From NCBI RefSeq assembly GCF_014649335.1, contig NZ_BMSV01000014.1:55405-119404 (forward strand): 64,000 nt of DNA, written 5' to 3'. The DNA comes from Streptomyces roseolilacinus. GTDB taxonomy: Bacteria > Actinomycetota > Actinomycetes > Streptomycetales > Streptomycetaceae. How positions within the stretch are numbered: the stretch's first letter is position 1; each line of letters starts with the position of its first letter. Made by a program: the position numbers and the translations under genes. Shown here in pieces: positions 51,054-58,410 of the stretch. Below the pieces are notes generated by a model that saw nothing but the letters and a program-made list of their open reading frames with translations, was not told the DNA's origin and made no database searches.

Positions 51054-51728
51054 TTACTTGTTCCTTGCCGGGGTGGTCTTCTTGGCCGCGCTGGTCTTGC
51101 GCGCCGTGGTCTTCTTGGCGGGCGCCTTCTTGGCGGTGGCCTTCTTGGCGGGCGCGGTCTTCTTCGCCGCGGCCTTCTTGGTCGTCGCGGTGGCGGCCTT
51201 CTTCGCGGGGGCCGCCTTCTTGGCGGTGGCGGCCTTCTTCGTCGCCGCCGCGGTGGTGGTCTTCTTGGCGGCCGCCGCGGTGGTCTTCTTGGCCGCGGCC
51301 GTCGTCGCCTTCCTGGCGGGGGTGGCCTTCTTCGCGGCGGCCTTCTTCGCCGCGGCCTTCTTGGTGGCGGCCTTGGCGATGGTGGGCGGCGCGCCCGAGA
51401 GGCTGCCCTTGGGGGCCTTCTTGACGGCGACCTCGCCGCCCTTGGGGAGCTTCTTGGTGCCGCTGACCAGGTCCTTGAAGCCCTGGCCGGCACGGAAGCG
51501 CGGAACGGAGGTCTTCTTGACCCGTACGCGCTCGCCGGTCTGCGGGTTGCGGGCGTAGCGGGCCGGCCGCTCGACCTTCTCGAACGAGCCGAAACCGGTG
51601 ACCGAGACCCGGTCGCCGGCGACCACCGCACGGACGATCGCGTCGAGTACCGCGTCGACGGCGTCGGCGGCCTGCTGCCGGCCGCCCATCTTGTCGGCAA
51701 TCGCTTCTACGAGCTGCGCCTTGTTCAC
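51054..51728 (-). CDS. hupS: HU-family nucleoid protein HupS with lysine-rich tail
   Basis: A 224-residue nucleoid-associated protein. The N-terminal 95 residues are a normal HU fold (MNKAQLVEAIADKMGGRQQA, VSVTGFGSFEKVERPARYAR) with the DNA-binding arm GFGSFEKVERPARYARNPQT. The remaining ~125 residues are repeated Lys/Ala/Thr units (KKAAAKK, KKTTAAAAKK, APAKKA) resembling a histone H1 tail. In S. coelicolor this two-part HU (HupS) compacts spore DNA and is induced in sporulating hyphae. GTG at 51728 has GGGGAAG upstream. Its promoter is unusually AT-rich for this genome. Confidence 0.96.
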   Translation of the reverse strand: MNKAQLVEAIADKMGGRQQAADAVDAVLDAIVRAVVAGDRVSVTGFGSFEKVERPARYARNPQTGERVRVKKTSVPRFRAGQGFKDLVSGTKKLPKGGEVAVKKAPKGSLSGAPPTIAKAATKKAAAKKAAAKKATPARKATTAAAKKTTAAAAKKTTTAAATKKAATAKKAAPAKKAATATTKKAAAKKTAPAKKATAKKAPAKKTTARKTSAAKKTTPARNK

Positions 51729-51779
51729 GTCTTCCCCTTCGGAGACATTGCCGGAACGAAAGTGTTCAAGCGATTTCGC

Positions 51780-51808
51780 ACGTTAGGCAGATATATACCG
51801 CAAATCAA
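51780..51808 (-). promoter_or_regulatory. Candidate hupS promoter
   Basis: On the minus strand TTGATT (51808-51803), a 17-base spacer containing TATATAT, and TAACGT (51785-51780) match the vegetative TTGAnn / TAnnnT pattern. It predicts an RNA start about 45 bases before the hupS GTG. The whole stretch (51760-51830) is the most AT-rich in the window. Confidence 0.6.
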
Positions 51809-51871
51809 ACACGAAACGGGCTAATCACCCTTGTGCCGCAACGCAGTAGCCGTCTGCGGACTTCCGGGCGG

Positions 51872-52099
51872 TCAGTCCCCTTCAGGGAATCGGCCCTCGT
51901 CGAGGTCCTTCATCAACCGGTCGAGACGCCGTGCCGCGTCCGCGAGATCGTGCTTCGCCGAGGCCGTGATGACCAGCAGCTTCCGGGACAGCGCCATCCT
52001 TACGCCCTCCGGGACTTGCAGTGCGCGCACTCGGGAGTGCGCTTCTTTCAGCCGGGCTGCGACCGCCTCGTAGAGCTCGAGTTGGCTGTCGCGTTCCAT
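51872..52099 (-). CDS. Small conserved helical protein (75 residues)
   Basis: A 75-residue protein starting MERDSQLELYEAVAARLKEA. It is almost entirely charged helix (SRVRALQVPEGVRMALSRKL, HDLADAARRLDRLMKDLDEG). I recognise it only as a streptomycete conserved hypothetical; no motif suggests a role. It may be nearly leaderless, because CACAAT lies 8 bases before the ATG. It precedes hupS in the same orientation, but hupS has its own promoter. Confidence 0.8.
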   Translation of the reverse strand: MERDSQLELYEAVAARLKEAHSRVRALQVPEGVRMALSRKLLVITASAKHDLADAARRLDRLMKDLDEGRFPEGD

Positions 52100-52436
52100 G
52101 CACCGATTGTGCCATCTGGGGCGAGTTGTCGCCTGCGTAGGGGGTAACTGACGTGCTCCAGCGGCGTTTCGGGGTTCGCCCGGGTGCCTTCCGTTCGATA
52201 CCCCTCGCTTGCCCAAAGCCCCAGGTCATAAACCGAGTTGGAGCGGATTCGGCTGCTTCCGGGTCGTCGTCGAAACGGTTTCGGCCCAGGGCGCGCGGCG
52301 TCAGCCGGATGGCGGCGCGACACTCCCCGGGAGTGTCGCCAGGGGCGTTTTCACGCCAGTTGGATACGGCGGTGCCCCCGGCCGCTGGACGGCCGGGGGC
52401 ACCGGGGTGTCGCGCGGGGCCGGGGCCCCTGGTGGG
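52100..52436. other. 337-base gap upstream of leuD end
   Basis: Sequence between the small helical protein gene and leuD (both minus). The right part is the leuD terminator region; the left part should be the small-gene promoter. It contains a near-perfect palindrome around 52317-52338 (GCGACACTCCC pairing with GGGAGTGTCGC, no loop) and the leuD terminator below. No gene was accepted. Confidence 0.45.
52371..52403 (-). terminator. Terminator after leuCD
   Basis: A perfect 13-bp stem (52371-52383 with 52391-52403), 7-base loop, extendable by one pair, 33 bases past the leuD stop on the minus strand. Confidence 0.75.
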
Positions 52437-53030
52437 TCAGAGCGGGAGGGTGCGCGGCTTGTACGAGGGGCGCTCGGCCTCGTACGCGGCGATGTCCGCC
52501 TCGTTCCGGAGGGTGATGCTGATGTCGTCGAGGCCGTTGAGCAGCCGCCAGCGGGCGTTCTCGTCGAGTTCGAAGTCGGCGGTGACGCCTTCGGCGCGGA
52601 CCTGGCGGGTGACGAGGTCGACGGTGACCTCGGCCTGCGGGTCGGTCTCGACCAGCTCCCACAGGGCGTCCACGGTCTTCTGGTCGAGGACCACCGTGAG
52701 CAGGCCGTTCTTCAGCGAGTTGCCCCGGAAGATGTCGGCGAAGCGGGAGGAGATCACCGTCTTGAAGCCGTAGTTCTGCAGGGCCCAGACGGCGTGCTCG
52801 CGGGAGGAGCCGGTGCCGAAGTCGGGGCCGGCGACGAGGACGGTGGCCCCCTGCCGCTCGGGGCGGTTGAGGACGAACTCGGGGTCCTTGCGCCAGGCCT
52901 CGAAGAGGCCGTCCTCGAACCCGTCGCGGGTGACCTTCTTGAGCCAGTGCGCGGGGATGATCTGGTCGGTGTCGACGTTGCTGCGGCGCAGCGGGACGGC
53001 ACGGCCGGTGTGGGTGGTGAATGCTTCCAT
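52437..53030 (-). CDS. leuD: 3-isopropylmalate dehydratase small subunit
   Basis: A 197-residue swivelling-domain subunit of isopropylmalate isomerase, acting with LeuC in leucine synthesis. The start MEAFTTHTGRAVPLRRSNVD and the signature TVLVAGPDFGTGSSREHAVW are intact, and the C-terminus ends EAERPSYKPRTLPL. The ATG at 53030 starts 6 bases after the leuC stop, so leuC-leuD are one operon ending at the terminator at 52371-52403. Confidence 0.97.
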   Translation of the reverse strand: MEAFTTHTGRAVPLRRSNVDTDQIIPAHWLKKVTRDGFEDGLFEAWRKDPEFVLNRPERQGATVLVAGPDFGTGSSREHAVWALQNYGFKTVISSRFADIFRGNSLKNGLLTVVLDQKTVDALWELVETDPQAEVTVDLVTRQVRAEGVTADFELDENARWRLLNGLDDISITLRNEADIAAYEAERPSYKPRTLPL

Positions 53031-53036
53031 GGTTCT

Positions 53037-54461
53037 TCAGACCCCCGCGGGAGTGGTGGCGTCGGACAGGTCGGCCGGGGAGGCCAGGTGGCCGAGGACC
53101 GCGGTGGCGGCGGCGACCTGCGGCGAGACGAGGTGGGTGCGGCCGCCCTTGCCCTGCCGTCCCTCGAAGTTGCGGTTGGAGGTGGACGCGGAGCGCTCGC
53201 CGGGGGCGAGTTGGTCGGGGTTCATGCCCAGGCACATGGAGCAGCCGGCGTGCCGCCATTCGGCGCCGGCCTCCTTGAAGACCCGGTCCAGGCCCTCGTC
53301 GACGGCCTGGAGGCCGACGCGGGCGGAGCCGGGGACGACCAGCATCCGCACGCCGTCGGCGATCTTCCGGCCCTCGAGGATCGCGGCCGCGGCGCGCAGG
53401 TCCTCGATGCGGCCGTTGGTGCAGGAGCCGACGAAGACGGTGTCGACCCGGATGTCGCGCAGGGGCTGCCCGGCGGTGAGGCCCATGTACTCCAGGGCCT
53501 TCTCCGCGGCGAACCGCTCCGAGGCGTCCTCGTACGAGGCGGGGTCGGGGACGGACGCCGAAAGGGGTGCCCCCTGGCCGGGGTTGGTGCCCCAGGTGAC
53601 GAACGGGGACAGCTCGGCGGCGTCGATGACGACCTCGGCGTCGAAGACGGCGTCGTCGTCGGTGCGCAGGGTCTTCCAGTACGCGACGGCGTCGTCCCAG
53701 TCGGCGCCCTCGGGGGCGTGGGCGCGGCCCCGGAGGTACGCGAAGGTGGTCTCGTCGGGGGCGATCATGCCCGCGCGGGCGCCGGCCTCGATGGACATGT
53801 TGCAGATGGTCATGCGGGCCTCCATCGAGAGCTTCTCGATGGCGGAGCCGCGGTACTCCAGGACGTAGCCCTGGCCGCCGCCGGTGCCGATCTTCGCGAT
53901 GATCGCCAGGATGAGGTCCTTGGCGGTGACGCCGTCGGGCAGCTCGCCGTCGACGGTGATGGCCATGGTCCGGGGACGGGCCATGGGCAGCGTCTGGGTG
54001 GCCAGGACGTGCTCGACCTGGGAGGTGCCGATGCCGAAGGCGAGCGCGCCGAAGGCGCCGTGCGTGGAGGTGTGGGAGTCGCCGCAGACCACGGTCGTGC
54101 CGGGCTGGGTCAGGCCCAGCTGGGGGCCGACGACGTGGACGACGCCCTGCTCGACGTCGCCGAGCGGGTGCAGGCGCACGCCGAACTCCGCGCAGTTCCT
54201 GCGCAGGGTCTCCAGCTGGGCGCGGGAGACGGGGTCGGCGATGGGCTTGTCGATGTCGAGGGTCGGGGTGTTGTGGTCCTCGGTGGCGATGGTCAGGTCG
54301 AGCCGCCGCACCCGCCGGCCGCTCTTGCGGAGGCCGTCGAAGGCCTGGGGGCTGGTCACCTCGTGCAGCAGGTGCAGATCGATGAAGAGGAGGTCGGGCT
54401 CGCCCTCGGCGCGCCGGACGACGTGGTCGTCCCAGACCTTCTCCGCGAGTGTCCTACCCAT
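53037..54461 (-). CDS. leuC: 3-isopropylmalate dehydratase large subunit
   Basis: A 474-residue aconitase-family [4Fe-4S] enzyme of leucine synthesis. The start is MGRTLAEKVWDDHVVRRAEG, and the metal-binding region is TVVCGDSHTSTHGAFGALAF. The cluster Cys residues are in VFVGSCTNGRIEDLRAAA and AGCSMCLGMNPDQ. ATG at 54461 is chosen because GGAGG stands directly upstream and the longer frame adds unconserved sequence. It is divergent from ndgR, whose product is known to control leuCD. Confidence 0.97.
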   Translation of the reverse strand: MGRTLAEKVWDDHVVRRAEGEPDLLFIDLHLLHEVTSPQAFDGLRKSGRRVRRLDLTIATEDHNTPTLDIDKPIADPVSRAQLETLRRNCAEFGVRLHPLGDVEQGVVHVVGPQLGLTQPGTTVVCGDSHTSTHGAFGALAFGIGTSQVEHVLATQTLPMARPRTMAITVDGELPDGVTAKDLILAIIAKIGTGGGQGYVLEYRGSAIEKLSMEARMTICNMSIEAGARAGMIAPDETTFAYLRGRAHAPEGADWDDAVAYWKTLRTDDDAVFDAEVVIDAAELSPFVTWGTNPGQGAPLSASVPDPASYEDASERFAAEKALEYMGLTAGQPLRDIRVDTVFVGSCTNGRIEDLRAAAAILEGRKIADGVRMLVVPGSARVGLQAVDEGLDRVFKEAGAEWRHAGCSMCLGMNPDQLAPGERSASTSNRNFEGRQGKGGRTHLVSPQVAAATAVLGHLASPADLSDATTPAGV

Positions 54462-54617
54462 CGCTTTCCCTCCGGCCGGCGGGTGAGCCGGCGATCTAGA
54501 GACATCTGCGCCGGCGCCCGGGTCTCCCCGTGATTCCACGTTCTGGACGACGGCAGCGGACCGTGGATCCCGGGCCGCCCCTCCAGGTTGGCAAGTTCCC
54601 GGGAAAATTGAACTTGC

Positions 54618-54634
54618 GTTTCACAGAGTGAGAC
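54618..54634. promoter_or_regulatory. NdgR-type operator between leuC and ndgR
   Basis: GTTTCAC at 54618-54624 and GTGAGAC at 54628-54634 form an inverted repeat with one mismatch and a 3-base centre, in the 187-base gap shared by two divergent genes. Its position just before the ndgR start and within reach of the leuC promoter matches an autoregulatory site of an IclR-type repressor. Confidence 0.6.
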
Positions 54635-54648
54635 ATGAGTATCGTTGC

Positions 54649-55365
54649 ATGGACAACTCTAGCGGCGTCGGCGTTCTCGACAAGGCAGCTCTGGTTCTGA
54701 GCGCTCTGGAGTCCGGTCCGGCCACCCTCGCCGGGCTGGTCGCGGCGACCGGGCTCGCACGGCCCACGGCCCACCGGCTGGCCGTGGCACTGGAACACCA
54801 CCGGATGGTGGCGAGGGACATGCAGGGCCGGTTCATCCTGGGTCCGCGGCTGGCCGAGCTGGCCGCCGCGGCCGGCGAGGACCGCCTGCTGGCCACGGCG
54901 GGCCCGGTGCTCACGCACCTGCGCGACGTGACGGGCGAGAGCGCGCAGCTCTACCGGCGCCAGGGCGACATGCGCATCTGCGTCGCGGCGGCGGAGCGGC
55001 TGTCGGGCCTGCGGGACACGGTCCCGGTGGGTTCGACGCTCACGATGAAGGCCGGCTCCTCGGCGCAGATCCTCATGGCCTGGGAGGAGCCGGAGCGGCT
55101 GCACCGGGGCCTGCAGGGCGCCCGCTTCACGGCGACGGCCCTGTCGGGCGTACGGCGCCGCGGCTGGGCCCAGTCGATCGGCGAGCGGGAGCCGGGCGTC
55201 GCGTCCGTCTCGGCGCCCGTGCGGGGCCCCTCGAACCGGGTGGTGGCCGCGGTGTCGGTGTCGGGCCCGATCGAGCGCCTGACGCGCCACCCGGGCCGGA
55301 TGCACGCCCAGGCCGTCATCGACGCGGCCTCCCGCCTGTCGGAGGCGCTGCGCCGCTCGGGCTGA
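54649..55365 (+). CDS. ndgR: IclR-family regulator NdgR of amino-acid synthesis
   Basis: A 238-residue IclR-type regulator. The DNA-binding domain starts MDNSSGVGVLDKAALVLSAL, with the helix-turn-helix around AATGLARPTAHRLAVALEHH. The effector domain has YRRQGDMRICVAAAERLSGL and GSTLTMKAGSSAQILMAWEE. In S. coelicolor NdgR controls leucine, branched-chain and sulfur amino-acid genes and affects antibiotic production. ATG at 54649 is the known start; an in-frame ATG at 54628 would overlap the operator. Divergent from leuC, its best-known target. Confidence 0.93.
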   Translation: MDNSSGVGVLDKAALVLSALESGPATLAGLVAATGLARPTAHRLAVALEHHRMVARDMQGRFILGPRLAELAAAAGEDRLLATAGPVLTHLRDVTGESAQLYRRQGDMRICVAAAERLSGLRDTVPVGSTLTMKAGSSAQILMAWEEPERLHRGLQGARFTATALSGVRRRGWAQSIGEREPGVASVSAPVRGPSNRVVAAVSVSGPIERLTRHPGRMHAQAVIDAASRLSEALRRSG

Positions 55366-55400
55366 GCACCCGCTCACATGTGTCCATGATCCTTCTGCCG

Positions 55401-55442
55401 ACTCCGGCCCACCGCTTCAACGCCGCAGCGGTGGGCCGGAGT
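55401..55442 (+). terminator. Terminator after ndgR
   Basis: A perfect 16-bp stem (55401-55416 with 55427-55442), 10-base loop, starting 36 bases past the ndgR stop. Confidence 0.8.
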
Positions 55443-55480
55443 TGTGTGTGACGCTGATCGTTTCGCGACGACAACGCGAG

Positions 55481-55508
55481 GAAGCCCTCCCCTGCTGGGG
55501 AGGGCTTC
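55481..55508. terminator. Terminator between ndgR and the tRNA cluster
   Basis: A perfect 12-bp stem (55481-55492 with 55497-55508), 4-base loop, ending 9 bases past the last tRNA (minus strand) and followed on the plus strand by CTCTTCTT. It probably ends the tRNA transcript and also catches read-through from ndgR. Confidence 0.75.
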
Positions 55509-55517
55509 CTCTTCTTG

Positions 55518-55590
55518 TACCCCCGACCGGATTCGAACCGGCGCTACCGCCTTGAGAGGGCGGCGTGCTAGGCCGCTACACAACGGGGGC
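55518..55590 (-). tRNA. tRNA-Glu (anticodon CTC)
   Basis: A 73-base tRNA on the minus strand. The acceptor stem is GCCCCCG with CGGGGGT (terminal G-T pair), the anticodon loop is CTCTCAA giving CTC for GAG codons, and the T-arm is GGTTCGAATCC. The 3' CCA is not encoded. It is the last of five tRNA genes in the cluster. Confidence 0.96.
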
Positions 55591-55612
55591 GTGGATCACT
55601 TGCGTGAACCCG

Positions 55613-55684
55613 CTGGCCTACCTGGACTCGAACCAAGACTAACTGAACCAGAATCAGTCGTGCTGCCAATTACACCATAGGCCA
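55613..55684 (-). tRNA. tRNA-Gln (anticodon CTG)
   Basis: A 72-base tRNA on the minus strand. The acceptor TGGCCTA pairs fully with TAGGCCA, the anticodon loop is TTCTGGT giving CTG for CAG codons, and the T-arm contains GGTTCGAGTCC. The discriminator base is G. CCA is not encoded. Confidence 0.96.
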
Positions 55685-55686
55685 CT

Positions 55687-55702
55687 GGTGGTCTAGACCA
55701 GT
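55687..55702. promoter_or_regulatory. DasR dre-like palindrome between two tRNA genes
   Basis: GGTGGTCTAGACCAGT fills most of the 21-base spacer between tRNA-Gln and tRNA-Glu. Compared with the DasR-responsive element ACTGGTCTAGACCAGT it matches 14 of 16 bases, and its centre TGGTCTAGACCA is a perfect 12-base palindrome. Occupancy by DasR is inferred only; the palindrome could also be an RNA hairpin for tRNA processing. Confidence 0.5.
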
Positions 55703-55705
55703 TGG

Positions 55706-55778
55706 TACCCCCGACCGGATTCGAACCGGCGCTACCGCCTTGAGAGGGCGGCGTGCTAGGCCGCTACACAACGGGGGC
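55706..55778 (-). tRNA. tRNA-Glu (anticodon CTC)
   Basis: A second 73-base copy, identical in visible sequence to the one at 55518-55590: acceptor GCCCCCG, anticodon arm CCGCC-CTCTCAA-GGCGG. Minus strand. Confidence 0.96.
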
Positions 55779-55839
55779 CCTAGCGATCCTGCATCGTGAC
55801 CATCGGGTGCGACCCTGATGATCCCGCGGGAAGGATCTG

Positions 55840-55912
55840 TACCCCCGACCGGATTCGAACCGGCGCTACTGCCTTGAGAGGGCAGCGTGCTAGGCCGCTA
55901 CACAACGGGGGC
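55840..55912 (-). tRNA. tRNA-Glu (anticodon CTC), variant anticodon stem
   Basis: A third tRNA-Glu. It differs from the other two in the anticodon stem: CTGCC-CTCTCAA-GGCAG instead of CCGCC/GGCGG, a compensated G-C to A-T type change. The anticodon is still CTC. Minus strand. Confidence 0.96.
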
Positions 55913-55933
55913 TTTGCAGATGAGCTCTGCGAG

Positions 55934-56005
55934 CTGGCCTACCTGGACTCGAACCAAGACTAACTGAACCAGAATCAGTCGTGCTGCCAATTACACCATA
56001 GGCCA
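55934..56005 (-). tRNA. tRNA-Gln (anticodon CTG)
   Basis: A second 72-base tRNA-Gln, identical in visible sequence to the copy at 55613-55684. It is the first tRNA of the minus-strand cluster (Gln-Glu-Glu-Gln-Glu). No clear promoter was recognised in the 88 bases between it and the HAD gene; GATCCC-TGAA-GGGATC at 56015-56030 is a perfect hairpin there. Confidence 0.96.
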
Positions 56006-56093
56006 CCGGGACGCGATCCCTGAAGGGATCTTGTTCGGTTCGCGCTCCGGGCTTCCGGCCTTTCGGCCCGCTTCCCTCGGCGCAGGAAGAACA

Positions 56094-56813
56094 TTACCCG
56101 AAGGTGTCCGGCGCTCCAAAACGGGTATCGCCGCGGAGCAGCGCGGGGAGCTGGTGGAGGTCCGTGATCCGGGTCAGCTCGGGGCGGCCGCCGAGGCCCG
56201 TGCGGTCCAGCCAGACCCCGAGGAGGCCCGCCTCGACGGCTCCCCGGGCGTCGATGTCGGGCTGGTCCCCGACGTACGCCACCTCGTCCGGGGCCAGGCC
56301 GAGGGCGTCGCACGCGGCGTGGAAGGCGGCGGCGTGGGGCTTGGACACGCCGATGTCCGCGGCGCAGAGCACCGCCTCGAACCGGTCCCGCACGCCGAGG
56401 ACGCGGAGCTTGCGGTCCTGGTTGAGGAGGGAGGAGTTCGACAGGACGGCGTGCCGGTACTCGGCGGCGAGGACGTCCAGCACGGGGACGGTGTCCGGGA
56501 ACAGCTCCCAGGCGGCCTCGTAGTGCGCCAGGTACCGCGCGAACCAGGCGTCCGCCTCGTCGTCGCCCAGTGGGGTGCCGACGAAGGTCCGGACCCGGTC
56601 CCGCCGCTGCTCCTCCCAGGAGGCCTCCCCCGCGGCGAACCGCGCCCAGTGCAGCGCGGTCGTCTCCCGCCAGCGCCGCAGGGCGTCCTCGGTGCCGCCG
56701 AACGCCCCGTCCAGCCCCTCGTCCCGCAGGTGCCGGCGCATCCCGGCCCGGTCGGCGGCGGCGTAGTCGAAGATCGTGTCGTCGATGTCCCACAGGACGG
56801 CGCGGATGGCCAT
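56094..56813 (-). CDS. HAD-family hydrolase
   Basis: A 239-residue haloacid-dehalogenase-type phosphatase. Motif I is the Asp pair in VLWDIDDTIFDYAAADRAGM, motif II is HAVLSNSSLLNQD, and motif IV is EVAYVGDQPDIDARGAVEAG. A helical cap follows motif I, as in phosphoglycolate phosphatase-like enzymes. The substrate is unknown. The ATG at 56813 is clear. It lies between the tRNA cluster and gltX in the same orientation and is separated from gltX by a strong terminator. Confidence 0.9.
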   Translation of the reverse strand: MAIRAVLWDIDDTIFDYAAADRAGMRRHLRDEGLDGAFGGTEDALRRWRETTALHWARFAAGEASWEEQRRDRVRTFVGTPLGDDEADAWFARYLAHYEAAWELFPDTVPVLDVLAAEYRHAVLSNSSLLNQDRKLRVLGVRDRFEAVLCAADIGVSKPHAAAFHAACDALGLAPDEVAYVGDQPDIDARGAVEAGLLGVWLDRTGLGGRPELTRITDLHQLPALLRGDTRFGAPDTFG

Positions 56814-56880
56814 GGGACGACGGTACCGCCGCGGACCGCCCCGGCCGGGGGGATCGCGCGCGTCCGGGGCGGGCGGAACG

Positions 56881-56919
56881 CCGTGGGGGCGGCGGCCGTC
56901 ACGGCCGCCGCCCCCACGG
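56881..56919 (-). terminator. Terminator after gltX
   Basis: A perfect 19-bp palindrome (56881-56899 with 56901-56919) with a single central base, giving a 17-bp stem with a 5-base loop, 15 bases past the gltX stop on the minus strand. Confidence 0.8.
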
Positions 56920-56934
56920 AGCGTGTCCGGGCGC

Positions 56935-58410
56935 CTACGACGCCAGCTTCGCCAGGGCCGCGTCGATGCGGGCGAGGGTGCGCTCCTCGCCGAGGATCTC
57001 CAGCGACTCGAAGAGCGGCAGGCCGACCGTGCGGCCGGTGACGGCGACGCGGACGGGCGCCTGGGCCTTGCCGAGCTTCAGGCCGTGCTCCTCGCCCGCC
57101 TTCAGGACGGCGTCCTTCAGGGACTCGGGGCTCGTCCAGTCCGCGGCCGCCAGCTTGGCGCGGGCCGTGGTGAGCAGGGCCGCCGGGTCACCCTTCATGG
57201 CCTTCTGCCAGGACGCCTCGTCCTCGACCGGCTCCTTCAGGAACAGGAAGTCGACGTTCTGGGTGATCTCGGAGAGGACCGTCAGGCGCGTCTGGGCGTG
57301 CGGGGCGATCCGCTCCCACGCCTCCCGGTCGAAGTCCTCGGGCGCCCAGGGGGCGTGCGGGGCCCGGAGCCAGGGCTCGCAGGCGGCGACGAACGCCTGC
57401 GCGTCCAGCATGCGGATGTGGTCGGCGTTGATCGCCTCGGCCTTCTTGAGGTCGAAGCGCGCCGGGTTGGCGTTGACGTCCGCGACGTCGAACTTCTCGA
57501 TCATCTGCGGGATCGTGAAGACGTCCTGGTCGGCGGAGAACGACCAGCCCAGGAGCGACAGGTAGTTCAGCAGGCCCTCGGGGAGGAAGCCGCGCTCCCG
57601 GTAGAGGTTCAGCGAGGACTGCGGGTCGCGCTTGGACAGCTTCTTGTTGCCCTCGCCCATGACGTACGGCAGGTGGCCGAACTCCGGGATGGCCTTCGCG
57701 ACGCCCAGGTCGATCAGCGCCTTGTACAGGGCGATCTGGCGCGGGGTGGAGGACAGCAGGTCCTCGCCGCGCAGCACGTGCGTGATCTCCATCAGCGCGT
57801 CGTCGACCGGGTTGACCAGCGTGTACAGCGGGGCGCCGTTGGCGCGGACGATGCCGTAGTCCGGGACGTTGTCCGGGGTGAAGGTCAGCTCGCCGCGGAC
57901 CAGGTCGCGGAAGGTGATCGGCTCGTCGGGCATGCGGAAGCGGACGATCGCGGTGCGGCCCTCCGCCTCGTACGCGGAGACCTGCTCGGCGGTGAGCTCG
58001 CGGCAGTGGCCGTCGTACCCGGAGGGCTTGCCGGCGGCGCGGGCGGCCTCGCGGCGCTCGTCCAGCTCCTCGGTGGTGCAGTAGCAGTGGTAGGCGCGGC
58101 CGCTCTCGAGGAGCCGGTCGGCGACGTCCCGGTAGACGTCCATGCGCTGCGACTGGCGGTACGGCGCGTGGGGGCCGCCGACCTCGGGGCCCTCGTCCCA
58201 GTCGAGGCCGAGCCAGCGCATCGCGTCGAGGAGCTGCCGATACGACTCCTCCGAGTCGCGGGCCGCGTCGGTGTCCTCGATGCGGAAGACCATGGTGCCG
58301 CCGTGGTGCCGGGCGAAGGCCCAGTTGAACAGGGCGGTGCGGACCAGGCCCACGTGGGGGTTGCCGGTCGGCGAGGGACAGAAACGTACGCGGACGGTCG
58401 CGTTAACCAC
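56935..58410 (-). CDS. gltX: Glutamyl-tRNA synthetase (glutamate--tRNA ligase)
   Basis: A 491-residue class I synthetase. The HIGH-like motif is in VRFCPSPTGNPHVGLVRTAL and the KMSKS-like motif in NKKLSKRDPQSSLNLYRERG. An anticodon-binding C-terminal part follows residue ~320. Streptomycetes lack glutaminyl-tRNA synthetase, so this enzyme also charges tRNA-Gln, which GatCAB then corrects. GTG at 58410 (MVNATVRVRF) overlaps the stop of the upstream hydrolase gene. Proximity to five Glu/Gln tRNA genes is notable. Confidence 0.97.
   Translation of the reverse strand: MVNATVRVRFCPSPTGNPHVGLVRTALFNWAFARHHGGTMVFRIEDTDAARDSEESYRQLLDAMRWLGLDWDEGPEVGGPHAPYRQSQRMDVYRDVADRLLESGRAYHCYCTTEELDERREAARAAGKPSGYDGHCRELTAEQVSAYEAEGRTAIVRFRMPDEPITFRDLVRGELTFTPDNVPDYGIVRANGAPLYTLVNPVDDALMEITHVLRGEDLLSSTPRQIALYKALIDLGVAKAIPEFGHLPYVMGEGNKKLSKRDPQSSLNLYRERGFLPEGLLNYLSLLGWSFSADQDVFTIPQMIEKFDVADVNANPARFDLKKAEAINADHIRMLDAQAFVAACEPWLRAPHAPWAPEDFDREAWERIAPHAQTRLTVLSEITQNVDFLFLKEPVEDEASWQKAMKGDPAALLTTARAKLAAADWTSPESLKDAVLKAGEEHGLKLGKAQAPVRVAVTGRTVGLPLFESLEILGEERTLARIDAALAKLAS

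Noticed and set aside
56015..56030. GATCCC-TGAA-GGGATC as a terminator of the HAD gene
   Set aside because: The hairpin lies 64 bases past the HAD stop and only 10 bases before the first tRNA gene; without a T-run it may equally belong to tRNA processing, so it is not listed as a terminator.
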